Shown: positions 44,771 to 53,185 of the stretch, in pieces
How the letters are laid out: every line of letters begins with the position of its first letter
Numbering within the stretch: position 1 is the stretch's first letter
Assembly (NCBI GenBank): GCA_034933685.1
Contig: JAYFNB010000018.1
Span: 1-64,000, forward strand
Origin: UBA8514 sp034933685
Lineage (GTDB): Bacteria > Bacillota > Clostridia > Lachnospirales > Anaerotignaceae
Length of the DNA stretch: 64,000 nucleotides
Reading direction: 5' to 3'
Position numbers and translations under genes: made by a program
The notes under the pieces: model-generated
Database searches by the model: none
Seen by the model: only the letters and a program-made list of their open reading frames with translations
Told to the model about the DNA's origin: nothing

Positions 44771-44942
44771 TGTGTTATATATTTATTTATAAGAGAGGCA
44801 AAGTGCATAAAGACGGGACTTTTGGATTAATAAGTCGCTGAAAAATAAAAATTAATTATGTTATAAATAAGTTTATAATCTTGAATAATATTTAAAATAT
44901 GTTGTAAAAAGTGTTAGAATGATATAAAATTATGTTATAAAA
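44771..44942. repeat. Four copies of a TRTGTTRTAW motif in the por/regulator intergenic region
   Basis: TGTGTTATAT (44771), TATGTTATAA (44857), TATGTTGTAA (44898) and TATGTTATAA (44931) lie upstream of the sigma-54 promoter at spacings of 86, 41 and 33 bp, close to whole helical turns. They are candidate enhancer sites for the divergent activator. AT-richness weakens the case. Confidence 0.5.
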
Positions 44943-44959
44943 CAACATGGAGGGGTTAT

Positions 44960-46372
44960 ATGAAGCTTAACAGAGAAGTTTTTTACAAGCTTAGAATATA
45001 TGAAGAAATTTTAAACAGAAGTGATGAGGGCGTGAATGTGGTTGACGAAAATGGAAATTTAATTTTTGTAAATCAAGTTTCTGCAGATTACTGTAACTCA
45101 ACAATTAGAGAAATGACAGGTAAGCCCATTGAAAGCTTTTATCCTAATGCTATGCTGATGAATGTACTTAAAAATAAAAATGAACGTCATAACGAGAAAA
45201 TTCATTATATAGGCAAAAAGAGGTACATGTGTAGTAGCTATCCTATCTACAATAATGATGAATTTATAGGAGCTTTTTCTATATTTAGAGATGTGCAGGA
45301 AATTGACGACCTTAACAAAAAAGTAAAGTATTTGGAACTTCAAATTAATTTAAATAAGCCTGAAGATAGCATGACTGCTGTGGTGGATTTTGGCGGAACT
45401 TTAAACACAGTTTTTAATAAAGCAAAAAAGACAGTTGGCTCGTTGGGTGGTCCAAGGCATTCTATAATAACAGGAGAATCAGGCACGGGAAAAACAATGC
45501 TTGCAAACCTTATTTATAACTACGCAAAAAAGATAGGAGTAATTGATAAAAATGCACCATTTATTGAAATCAACTGTGCTCAATTCACAAATCCTGACAT
45601 AGCTGCTATGGAGATTTTTGGAAGTGTAGAAGGCGCATACACAGGAAGTAAGCGGAAAAAAGGCTTGTTTGAACAGGCTGATGGAGGAATATTGTTTTTG
45701 GATGAAGCTCATACCTTGGAAAATTATCAGAATATGCTATTAAAAGCAATTGAGTCTGGAAAAATTAGGCGAATTGGCGATGTGAAGGAAATTAGCATAA
45801 ATGTAATAATAATTGCGGCATCCACCAGAAACCTTCAAGAGGTGCTCCTTCCTGAACTATATCAAAGGCTTGGCCAGTATGAAATGTATTTGCCTTCACT
45901 TAGAGAAAGAAGTTTTGAAGAGAAACAACAGCTTTTTCAGCACTTCATTAAAAAGTATGAATCAGCTGTGCATTTGTCACATAATATAGAATATCATGTT
46001 GAGTTTACCCCAGAAGCAAGGCAGGCACTTTTGGATGCGGTGTATCCACGTAACATAAGGCAATTTAGGGATATTATTAATTTCAGCATAGATTCATCAT
46101 CACCTCTTATTGAAGATATTAAAGGGAAGAGTGAACTTACAACTGTTGTGGGGATAGAGGATATTCCCTTTGAAATAATGGAAAGTGCCGAAGATGCTGA
46201 AAGTGACACAAACAACAGCAGAGTGAAAATTGACAAGAAAGCGGCTTTGGTGATAGAAAGACTAGCAGGAGAGGGACTGGGACCTAGAAAGATTTCTAGC
46301 AAATTAAAAGCAGAAGGATATAATATAGAATACTATAAGGTTGCATATTATTTGAAAAATAAAACACAGTGA
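44960..46372 (+). CDS. PAS/AAA+ sigma-54 interacting regulator, divergent from por
   Basis: This is a 470-residue regulator. A PAS domain (about 12-110) precedes an AAA+ domain with Walker A GESGTGKT (172-179), the sigma-54 contact loop GAYTGS (225-230, a variant of GAFTGA) and Walker B GILFLDEAH. The C-terminus is not the usual Fis helix-turn-helix. It reads ERLAGEGLGPRKISSKLKAE, a different helix-turn-helix-like segment. GGAGGGG precedes the ATG. Its divergent position beside a sigma-54-driven por operon makes it the likely activator, with the PAS domain sensing a ligand or redox state. The unusual loop and DNA-binding tail are notable. Confidence 0.82.
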   Translation: MKLNREVFYKLRIYEEILNRSDEGVNVVDENGNLIFVNQVSADYCNSTIREMTGKPIESFYPNAMLMNVLKNKNERHNEKIHYIGKKRYMCSSYPIYNNDEFIGAFSIFRDVQEIDDLNKKVKYLELQINLNKPEDSMTAVVDFGGTLNTVFNKAKKTVGSLGGPRHSIITGESGTGKTMLANLIYNYAKKIGVIDKNAPFIEINCAQFTNPDIAAMEIFGSVEGAYTGSKRKKGLFEQADGGILFLDEAHTLENYQNMLLKAIESGKIRRIGDVKEISINVIIIAASTRNLQEVLLPELYQRLGQYEMYLPSLRERSFEEKQQLFQHFIKKYESAVHLSHNIEYHVEFTPEARQALLDAVYPRNIRQFRDIINFSIDSSSPLIEDIKGKSELTTVVGIEDIPFEIMESAEDAESDTNNSRVKIDKKAALVIERLAGEGLGPRKISSKLKAEGYNIEYYKVAYYLKNKTQ

Positions 46373-46377
46373 TATGT

Positions 46378-46411
46378 AAAATGCCTGTTTAAATTTATAT
46401 GACAGGCATTT
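46378..46411. terminator. Hairpin after the PAS/AAA+ regulator
   Basis: AAATGCCTGT pairs with ACAGGCATTT across 13 bases. It may serve both the regulator and the minus-strand tRNA. Confidence 0.65.
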
Positions 46412-46462
46412 AATGTGTACTTAAACAAAAAAGAAACCATCAAATGATGATTTCTTTTTAAA

Positions 46463-46536
<74 letters not shown>

Positions 46537-46731
46537 ATATTATTTCGCACTTTTGGTTCGATTTAGTGCAAGGAATAGTCTATATTATTTTACCTGATTT
46601 GTCAAGCACCAATTTGAAAAATTTTGGAATTATGTAGTTATTGTTAAAGCAAGATGAATATGTTAAAGTTTAAATAAATATGTTATAATTCAAATGTATG
46701 AAGAAATACTTAGATTTTGGAGGACGAAAAA

Positions 46732-47673
46732 TTGACCGACAGAAGTAAAAGAATAAAAATACTTATTACCATTATTTGTTGTGCAGCTATAATTTTACCA
46801 TCTGTTCTGCTCTATTTATCTTATAGAGACAGAAAAATGCTGGTGTCAGAATTTGACCAGTATAGGGCGCAGTCTGAAATACTTTTAGAGCAGGAGAAAC
46901 GATTAAATATTGAATATCAGAAAAAAACTGATTTTCCAGCATTGGAGTATGACAAAGGAGATTTGGATTATGGTTCTTGCGGATACGCACTTTCTGGAAC
47001 ATTTACTGAAATGGTAGTTGACTGGAGAGAAGATTCAGTGTATAATCCTTCAGAGAAAACTGCTTACCTCACATTTGATGATGGCCCATCTGAAAGAACC
47101 AAAGAAATACTTGATATTTTGGATGAATATGGAGTAAAAGCTACATTTTTTGTTATTGGTAATAAAAATCAGGAGAATGAAAAGTTATATAAAGATATAG
47201 TGGACAGAGGACATACCCTTGGCATGCATTCCCAAACACATATTTATAATAAAATATATGCTTCTACCGAAAGTTTTCTTGAAGACTATGACCAATTATT
47301 TACAACAATTGTAAATGAAACAGGTCAGCAGCCTGTGTTGTTTAGGTTTCCAGGTGGTTCCAACAATGCATATATGAAAAGAAATGGGACATTTACTCCT
47401 ATCAAGGAGGAAATGGAGACCCGTGGATTTACATATTATGACTGGAATGTATCGGCAGAGGATGCAAAATACAAATACATAAGCGCCGACGACATTACTT
47501 GGAATGTGTTAAATGGGGCTAAGAATAAAAATTTGGCGGTTGTGCTTATGCATGATTCTGCAAATAAACAAACAACTGTTGAAGCACTGCCTGGAATTAT
47601 TGAAGGGCTTGAGGAAGAGGGTTTTGCTATTGAAAAACTTACTCCTTCTTTGGCACCGTTGCAGTTTAAATGA
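46732..47673 (+). CDS. Membrane-anchored polysaccharide deacetylase
   Basis: This is a 313-residue protein with one N-terminal membrane anchor (about 8-28) and an extracellular NodB domain. Motif 1 is TFDDGPS (metal and base Asp), motif 2 HSQTH, and the later motifs RFPGGS and LMHDS are also present, so the active site is complete. It probably removes N-acetyl groups from peptidoglycan or a wall glycan. TTG 46732 is chosen as the start because GGAGG at 46718-46722 lies nine bases upstream; an in-frame TTG at 46717 overlaps that site. Confidence 0.87.
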   Translation: MTDRSKRIKILITIICCAAIILPSVLLYLSYRDRKMLVSEFDQYRAQSEILLEQEKRLNIEYQKKTDFPALEYDKGDLDYGSCGYALSGTFTEMVVDWREDSVYNPSEKTAYLTFDDGPSERTKEILDILDEYGVKATFFVIGNKNQENEKLYKDIVDRGHTLGMHSQTHIYNKIYASTESFLEDYDQLFTTIVNETGQQPVLFRFPGGSNNAYMKRNGTFTPIKEEMETRGFTYYDWNVSAEDAKYKYISADDITWNVLNGAKNKNLAVVLMHDSANKQTTVEALPGIIEGLEEEGFAIEKLTPSLAPLQFK

Positions 47674-47722
47674 ATTCTTAAATAAATTACATATAAGCTG
47701 TTTTTATAACAGCTTTATATAT

Positions 47723-47806
47723 GCGGACGTGGCGGAATGGCAGACGCGCAAGATTCAGATTCTTGTCCTCGTAAGAGCGGTGTGGGTTCAAGTCCCATCG
47801 TCCGCA
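47723..47806 (+). tRNA. tRNA-Leu (CAG)
   Basis: The acceptor GCGGACG pairs with CGTCCGC. The anticodon arm is CAAGA-TTCAGAT-TCTTG (anticodon CAG), a long variable arm follows as in class II tRNAs, and the T-arm loop is TTCAAGT. The discriminator is A, as expected for leucine. CCA is not encoded. Confidence 0.97.
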
Positions 47807-47811
47807 GTGTT

Positions 47812-47860
47812 AAAACCCTTGTAAAATCAAGCTTTGGCGGATTTTATAGGGGTTTTTCTT
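47812..47860 (+). terminator. Terminator after tRNA-Leu
   Basis: AAAACCC and AAAATC pair with GATTTT and GGGGTTTT across a short loop, ending in TTTTTCTTTT. Confidence 0.8.
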
Positions 47861-47880
47861 TTGAAAATTTGGAATATGTA

Positions 47881-47899
47881 AAAGGAGCCACAGCTCCTT
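47881..47899 (-). terminator. Terminator of the small-protein operon
   Basis: On the minus strand, AAGGAGC-TGTG-GCTCCTT is followed by TTAC. The stem begins on the last bases of the stop codon. Confidence 0.65.
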
Positions 47900-48071
47900 A
47901 ATCATCACCTCTAAGAAGGTTTTCAGCGTAATCTTTTAGGCTTTCTAATGAGTTAACACCGCTTGCACGGGTGCTTATCTGGTCTCTAACGTAATCTGGA
48001 AGTTTATCAAAATATTGTTTTGCCTTTAAATCACTTTTAAACAGTTCATACATATTGGAATACTTTTGCAT
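47898..48071 (-). CDS. Conserved small protein, 57 residues
   Basis: The reading frame starts at ATG 48071 behind GAGGTGATAG and ends with TAA. The product is helical and soluble, with the pattern DLKAKQYFDKLPDYVRDQI followed by SLESLKDYAENLL. Similar short proteins with YF-LP-YV and YAENLL motifs occur in other Clostridia as hypotheticals, as far as I recall. It is the second gene of a two-gene minus-strand unit whose upstream partner ends 15 bp before. The function is unknown. A hairpin terminator overlaps the stop. Confidence 0.75.
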   Translation of the reverse strand: MQKYSNMYELFKSDLKAKQYFDKLPDYVRDQISTRASGVNSLESLKDYAENLLRGDD

Positions 48072-48086
48072 TCTATCACCTCAGCT

Positions 48087-48227
48087 TTATAGGTCTTGAA
48101 GGTCTGCAGCAGGCATATTGTTTTCAATATTATCCCTTGCAAGATCGGTATCAATTACGGGATAAGATTTAGATATGGGAATTTCTATTTCTCCATCTCT
48201 AACAAGTTGTTTTTTATCTTCATCCAT
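48087..48227 (-). CDS. Small acidic protein, 46 residues
   Basis: The reading frame starts at ATG 48227 with GAGGTGAG eight bases upstream and ends with TAA. The product is acidic (MDEDKKQLVRDGEIEIPISK, then a tail ending ADLQDL) and has no membrane segment or signal peptide. A clear ribosome binding site, and the same spacing in the gene behind it, argue that it is translated. I do not recognise a family. Together with the following 57-residue gene it may form a small regulatory or structural pair. Confidence 0.6.
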   Translation of the reverse strand: MDEDKKQLVRDGEIEIPISKSYPVIDTDLARDNIENNMPAADLQDL

Positions 48228-48402
48228 TTTGCTCACCTCAATATTATTATGCCTAAGAAAAATGACATTATGTGATTAATATTACATTTCAAAAAGCAAA
48301 TAAAAATTCGAAAAGAAAAAAATATAATATTTCAAGCCACTAATACAAACTACTATTTGCAGAGTAAGTTTAATTTTTATTAGATTTTGTTGATAGTTAT
48401 GT

Positions 48403-48482
48403 GACTTTGTAACAGACGAAATTTAATTTTACTGATAAAATTAAATTCGGAAGTTTTATATAGTTAAAATTGTAACAAAGTC
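48403..48482. repeat. Nested inverted repeats upstream of the CoA-disulfide reductase gene
   Basis: An outer pair, GACTTTGTAACA (48403-48414) and TGTAACAAAGTC (48471-48482), encloses a perfect 12-bp inner pair, AATTTAATTTTA-CTGA-TAAAATTAAATT (48420-48447). The right outer arm lies about 18 bases before the ATG, between the likely promoter and the ribosome binding site, so a regulator bound there would repress. Confidence 0.6.
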
Positions 48483-48500
48483 GGATGGGGAGGTCTATAT

Positions 48501-51038
48501 ATGAATAAAAAAGTGGTAATTATTGGTGGTGTAGCTGGAGGTGCGACCACTGCCGCAAGGTTAAGAAGACTTGACGAATCCATTGAAATTATTATTTTAG
48601 AACGCGGAGAATACATTTCTTACGCAAACTGTGGTTTACCATACTACATTGGCGATGTTATAAAAGAGAGAAATGCGTTACTTCTTCAAACTCCAGAAGT
48701 AATGAGAAGTCGGTTTAATGTTGATGTTAGAATAAGCAATGAAGCTATTTCCGTTGACAAGGATCAAAAGAAAGTAGTTGTAAGGAATTCAAAAACACAA
48801 GAGGAATATATTGAAAGCTATGATACATTAGTAATAGCAACAGGTTCCTCACCATTAAGGCCTAGCATACCAGGTATTGAAGGACCAAATATCCACACTC
48901 TTTGGACTATCCCTGATACAGATGAAATAAAGACATTTATTGAACAGAAAAAGCCAAAACGAGCAGCGGTTATAGGAGGAGGCTTTATAGGCCTTGAAAT
49001 GGCAGAAAATCTACATGCCACAGGCTGTAAAGTTACAGTAGTAGAAATGCAAAACCAAGTAATGCCGCCTATTGACTTTGAGATGGCTCAAATTCTTCAT
49101 GAAAATATGAGAATGAACGATGTTAATGTGTCCCTAGGAGATGGCGTAAAATCTTTTTCTAACAACAATGGATTAACAACTATACACCTTAATAGCGGAA
49201 AAGAAATTGAAGCAGAGTTGGTAATTTTATCTATTGGTGTAAAACCCAACAGCAAATTAGCGAAAGAAGCTGGATTAGCATTAAATGACCGCAATGGAAT
49301 TTTGGTGGATAAATTTTTAAAAACCTCAGACCCAAGCATATATGCGGTTGGTGATGCAATTGAGGTAGAAAACTTTGTATCAAAGACGCCGGCTATGATG
49401 CCTTTGGCTGGCCCTGCCAATAAACAAGCAAGAATTTGTGCGGGAAATATTTTTAATGAGTTCCACAATAAATCCATGGAAATGAAGAAATATAAGGGAA
49501 CGCAAGGAACTTCTGTGGCAAAAGTATTTGATTTAACTGTGGCAACAACAGGTTTAAGTGAAAAAGCATTAATTAAGTCAGGCAAGGAAATAGATAAAGA
49601 TTATTTTGTTGCTACTATTAATCAAAAATCACATGCAGGGTATTATTCAGGGGCAACACCGATAACCCTTAAATTAATATTCGCTCCAACGGGTGAAATA
49701 TTTGGTTCACAAATTGTTGGTATTGATGGTGTTGACAAAAGAATTGATGTAATTGCAACAACACAACGCTTAGGTGGAACTATTTACGATTTATGTGAAT
49801 TGGAATTGGCGTATGCTCCACCATTTTCTTCGGCAAAAGATCCTGTTAACATGGCGGGATTTGTTGCAGAGAACATCTTAAACAGAATAGCTTCTTTTAC
49901 TTCTTGGGATGAAATTAAAGAAAAAGCTGATAGTGAGAAAATTATTCTTGACGTTGGTGAAGAATTTGAACGAATGGCTTTTGAAATGCCAAACTCACGC
50001 AATATTCCGCTTGGAGAACTTCGCAAACATTTATCAGAGTTGGATAAAAACAAGCAGATTATACCTTATTGTGCAATTGGTGTTAGGTCTTACAATGCTG
50101 CAAGAATTCTAATGAACAACGGATATAAAAATGTGAAAATTTATCCAGCTGGTACTAGCTTTTATAAATCAGTATTTCACGAAACCCTTTTAGGAAAAAC
50201 CTTAGAAAGCGAACATAAAGATGCAACAAACAATGCTGAGTTAGGAGAAACGAAGATGGATTTGGATAATATTGTTGCAAAGAAAGTTTTAGATTGCAGT
50301 GGACTTCAATGCCCTGGCCCTATCATGCGCGTTTTTAACACAATCAATGAAATTGAGGTTGGAGATATAATTCAGATTTCTGCTACAGATATGGGATTTG
50401 CACGTGATATAGATGCATGGTGCAGGCGCACTGGCAACACACTGCTTAAAGCTGAAAGAAAGGGCAAGGAAAATATAGTTTATATTCAAAAAGGAACAAA
50501 TGCTGCTGGAGATATGTCAAATATGATTGCTTGCTCCAAAGAAGTTCCTTCTGGCAATCTTTCAGTGCCACAAGGAAAGACTTTAATTGTTTTTAGCGGC
50601 GACTTAGACAAAGTTTTGGCATCGTTTATTATTGCAAACGGTGCGGCGGCGTTAGGCAGACCTGTTACTATGTTCTTTACCTTCTGGGGATTGAATGCCC
50701 TTAGAAAGTCTGAAAAACAAAATGTTAAAAAACCTATCATTGATAGTATGTTTGGTGCAATGATGCCAAGAGGAACCACTAAGCTATCCCTTTCAAAGAT
50801 GCACATGGGTGGCATGGGAACTAAAATGATGAAAAAGGTAATGAAAGATAAGAACGTTGATTCGTTGGAAGATTTAATGAAACACGCAATGGCAAATGGT
50901 GTTAAACTAATTGCATGTACAATGTCAATGGACGTTATGGGCATTACAAAAGAAGAACTAATTGACGGTGTTGAGTTTGCAGGCGTTGCCGCTTATTTAG
51001 GCGACGCAGAAGAATCCAACGTAAATTTGTTTATTTAA
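48501..51038 (+). CDS. CoA-disulfide reductase fused to rhodanese, TusA and DsrE-like domains
   Basis: This is an 845-residue multidomain enzyme. Residues 1-450 form an FAD/NAD(P)H oxidoreductase (GGVAGGATTAARLRR) with the redox Cys44 in SYANCGLPYYIG, as in CoA-disulfide or persulfide reductases. Residues 465-565 are a rhodanese domain with Cys524 (CAIGVRS). Residues 590-670 form a TusA domain with Cys604 in CPGP. The last 165 residues are a DsrE/peroxiredoxin-like domain with LIVFSGDLDKVLASF. The chain looks built to pass a sulfane sulfur between sites, reducing persulfides or polysulfide to sulfide. GGGGAGG precedes the ATG. Confidence 0.9.
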   Translation: MNKKVVIIGGVAGGATTAARLRRLDESIEIIILERGEYISYANCGLPYYIGDVIKERNALLLQTPEVMRSRFNVDVRISNEAISVDKDQKKVVVRNSKTQEEYIESYDTLVIATGSSPLRPSIPGIEGPNIHTLWTIPDTDEIKTFIEQKKPKRAAVIGGGFIGLEMAENLHATGCKVTVVEMQNQVMPPIDFEMAQILHENMRMNDVNVSLGDGVKSFSNNNGLTTIHLNSGKEIEAELVILSIGVKPNSKLAKEAGLALNDRNGILVDKFLKTSDPSIYAVGDAIEVENFVSKTPAMMPLAGPANKQARICAGNIFNEFHNKSMEMKKYKGTQGTSVAKVFDLTVATTGLSEKALIKSGKEIDKDYFVATINQKSHAGYYSGATPITLKLIFAPTGEIFGSQIVGIDGVDKRIDVIATTQRLGGTIYDLCELELAYAPPFSSAKDPVNMAGFVAENILNRIASFTSWDEIKEKADSEKIILDVGEEFERMAFEMPNSRNIPLGELRKHLSELDKNKQIIPYCAIGVRSYNAARILMNNGYKNVKIYPAGTSFYKSVFHETLLGKTLESEHKDATNNAELGETKMDLDNIVAKKVLDCSGLQCPGPIMRVFNTINEIEVGDIIQISATDMGFARDIDAWCRRTGNTLLKAERKGKENIVYIQKGTNAAGDMSNMIACSKEVPSGNLSVPQGKTLIVFSGDLDKVLASFIIANGAAALGRPVTMFFTFWGLNALRKSEKQNVKKPIIDSMFGAMMPRGTTKLSLSKMHMGGMGTKMMKKVMKDKNVDSLEDLMKHAMANGVKLIACTMSMDVMGITKEELIDGVEFAGVAAYLGDAEESNVNLFI

Positions 51039-51358
51039 AGAAGAGACTGATTATATAGTGTTTTTAAGTAATTTAGCTGATATATTATAAAAAAGTGTAA
51101 ACTTCCAAACTTAGTATTTTGAACCACTAGGTTTGGAGGTTTATTTTTGGTTATGCAGAGAAAAACAAGGGGATTAATATAACTTATAATATATTTTATA
51201 TAAGTATGTACTTTATTTTTGATTTATGGAGATTTTTATGATAATATGAAAAAAATGTGTTAATGATGTTTTCTTAGTAAATATTAATATGAAGTTTGGA
51301 ATAGTTACTAAACTTTATTTGTGTGATATAAAAGTTAATAGTATGGAAAGAGGATAAA
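51039..51358. other. 320-bp intergenic region with one terminator
   Basis: A terminator at 51099-51148 has AAACTTCCAAAC pairing with GTTTGGAGGTTT, followed by TTATTTTT. A looser AAGTTT...AAACTT inverted repeat lies around 51292-51315 near the next gene. Nothing else was recognised. Confidence 0.65.
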
Positions 51359-52279
51359 ATGAATTCTATAATAGAAGTAAAAAATTTTACTAAAAAATAT
51401 GGCGATTTTACGGCTGTAAACGATATTTCTTTTAAAGTAGAAGAGGGAACCATTTTTGCTTTTTTAGGCCCAAATGGAGCAGGTAAAAGTACAACCATAA
51501 ACACTCTGTGTACAATATTTGAAAAGACATCAGGAACTCTATTAATAGATGGCAAAGACGTTTCTGAACAGAAAAGTGAAGTTCGCTCAACAATTGGAGT
51601 GGTTTTTCAAGATTCAACCTTAGATTCAAAAATGACAATTGATGAAAACCTTAAAATGCACTGTGTTTTCTATAACATTCCGAAAAATGAGGTGGAAGAA
51701 CGAATACAGTTTGTTTTAAAGTTAGTAGATTTATTAGGAGAACGAAAGAAATTAGTTAGCGCTTTATCAGGCGGAATGAAACGCCGTGTGGAGATTGCTA
51801 GAGGTTTAATTCATTATCCAAAGGTATTATTTCTTGATGAACCAACAACTGGACTTGATCCACAAACACGTACACATATATGGGAATATATCCGAAAGCT
51901 TCAAAAAGAAAGAAATATTACAATTTTCCTTACAACTCATTACATGGAAGAGGCAGAAATATGTAGTAAAATTGCCATAATTGATGGTGGCGTTATTGTG
52001 GCCCATGATACGCCATACGCTTTAAAAAAGCAGTTCACAAAAGATAAGGCATATATTACTACCAATAAAGAGAATGAACTTGAAGAGTTGTTAGCACAAT
52101 ATGAATTGCAGTATGTTAAGAAGGAAAACTATTATAAAGTTGACGCTGAAAATATTGATGTTTTATTGCAAGTTGTAAGTAAGCACAAAGAAAATATTGT
52201 TAGTATTGAAATAAAAAAAGGTACGTTTAATGATGTTTTTCTTGAAATAACTGGGAAAAAAATTAGGGATGAGGTATAA
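51359..52279 (+). CDS. ABC transporter ATPase (ABC-2 export type)
   Basis: This is a 306-residue ATPase of the drug/antibiotic exporter class. Walker A is GPNGAGKST, the Q-loop is VVFQD, the signature LSGGMKRR, Walker B VLFLDEPTTGLDPQ and the H-loop TTHYM. A C-terminal extension of about 80 residues is typical of DrrA/CcmA-like subunits. The permease gene begins two bases after its stop. The substrate is unknown; lantibiotics, lipids and drugs are all handled by this class. AGAGGA precedes the ATG. Confidence 0.9.
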   Translation: MNSIIEVKNFTKKYGDFTAVNDISFKVEEGTIFAFLGPNGAGKSTTINTLCTIFEKTSGTLLIDGKDVSEQKSEVRSTIGVVFQDSTLDSKMTIDENLKMHCVFYNIPKNEVEERIQFVLKLVDLLGERKKLVSALSGGMKRRVEIARGLIHYPKVLFLDEPTTGLDPQTRTHIWEYIRKLQKERNITIFLTTHYMEEAEICSKIAIIDGGVIVAHDTPYALKKQFTKDKAYITTNKENELEELLAQYELQYVKKENYYKVDAENIDVLLQVVSKHKENIVSIEIKKGTFNDVFLEITGKKIRDEV

Positions 52280-52280
52280 T

Positions 52281-53117
52281 ATGAATACAGTTTTGGCGTT
52301 ATGGAAAAGAGGATTAAAGGCATTTATAAGAAACAGGGTTGGATTGATTTTTTCCCTTGTTTTTCCTTTCTTTTTTGTTTATGTGTTTGGTGCAATTTTT
52401 AAAAATGATTTTATAGAAAATCCAATTGCTTATATGCTCTCTGGAGTAATAATAACCACGGTGTTTGAGAGTTCACTTAATGTGGCTTCATCAACTGTTG
52501 ATGATATGGTAAGTGGATTCATGAAAGAAATTTTAGTTTCACCTGCTAAAAGGATATCTGTAGCAATGGGTCAATTGTTAACTGCTTCTACTGTTGCCAC
52601 AGTGCAAGGTGTTATGATTTTAATTTTAGGCTTATTTGTAGGAATTAAATTTACAACATGGACTACGCCAATATTTGTTCTTTGCGCTATGATTTGTGTT
52701 GGACTTGCCTTTTCTGGCGTTGGATTATTTCTTGCAACAATTGTCCACAGTGGTCAAACTTTTCAAATAATTAAAGCTGCGGTAACATTACCATTAACTT
52801 TTTTGTCCGGAGCATATATACCGCTGGATATGTTACCAAATACACTTAAATATGTTGCTTACATCAATCCAATGACTTACGCAACAGCTTTTTTTCGCAT
52901 GATTGTTTTAGAAAAGACAACTTTATCAACAGCCGAGCTTGTGAAGGAAGGATTGGCTGTTAATATAAATGGTTTTATTGTTACGCCTTTTATGTCTTTT
53001 ACCATTATTGTGGCTATAGGCATAGTATTTTTGATACTATCAACAAATTCGTTTATTAAAACAGATTTTTCCCGCATGACCAGAAGCTCAAATGATGCTA
53101 GTGCTCTTTGGGGCTAA
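52281..53117 (+). CDS. ABC-2 type permease
   Basis: This is a 278-residue integral membrane partner of the preceding ATPase, with six transmembrane segments and the ABC-2 signature around LTFLSGAYIPLDMLPNTLKYV. ATG 52281 is chosen because GAGGT lies five bases upstream inside the end of the ATPase gene; ATG 52269 would have no ribosome binding site. The two proteins should form a 2+2 exporter. Confidence 0.88.
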   Translation: MNTVLALWKRGLKAFIRNRVGLIFSLVFPFFFVYVFGAIFKNDFIENPIAYMLSGVIITTVFESSLNVASSTVDDMVSGFMKEILVSPAKRISVAMGQLLTASTVATVQGVMILILGLFVGIKFTTWTTPIFVLCAMICVGLAFSGVGLFLATIVHSGQTFQIIKAAVTLPLTFLSGAYIPLDMLPNTLKYVAYINPMTYATAFFRMIVLEKTTLSTAELVKEGLAVNINGFIVTPFMSFTIIVAIGIVFLILSTNSFIKTDFSRMTRSSNDASALWG

Positions 53118-53185
53118 CATAAAGCAGTATGGCATTTATTTTTAAGATTGCCGTTGTATACTATTAAAAGAAAGCAGGAAAATAA

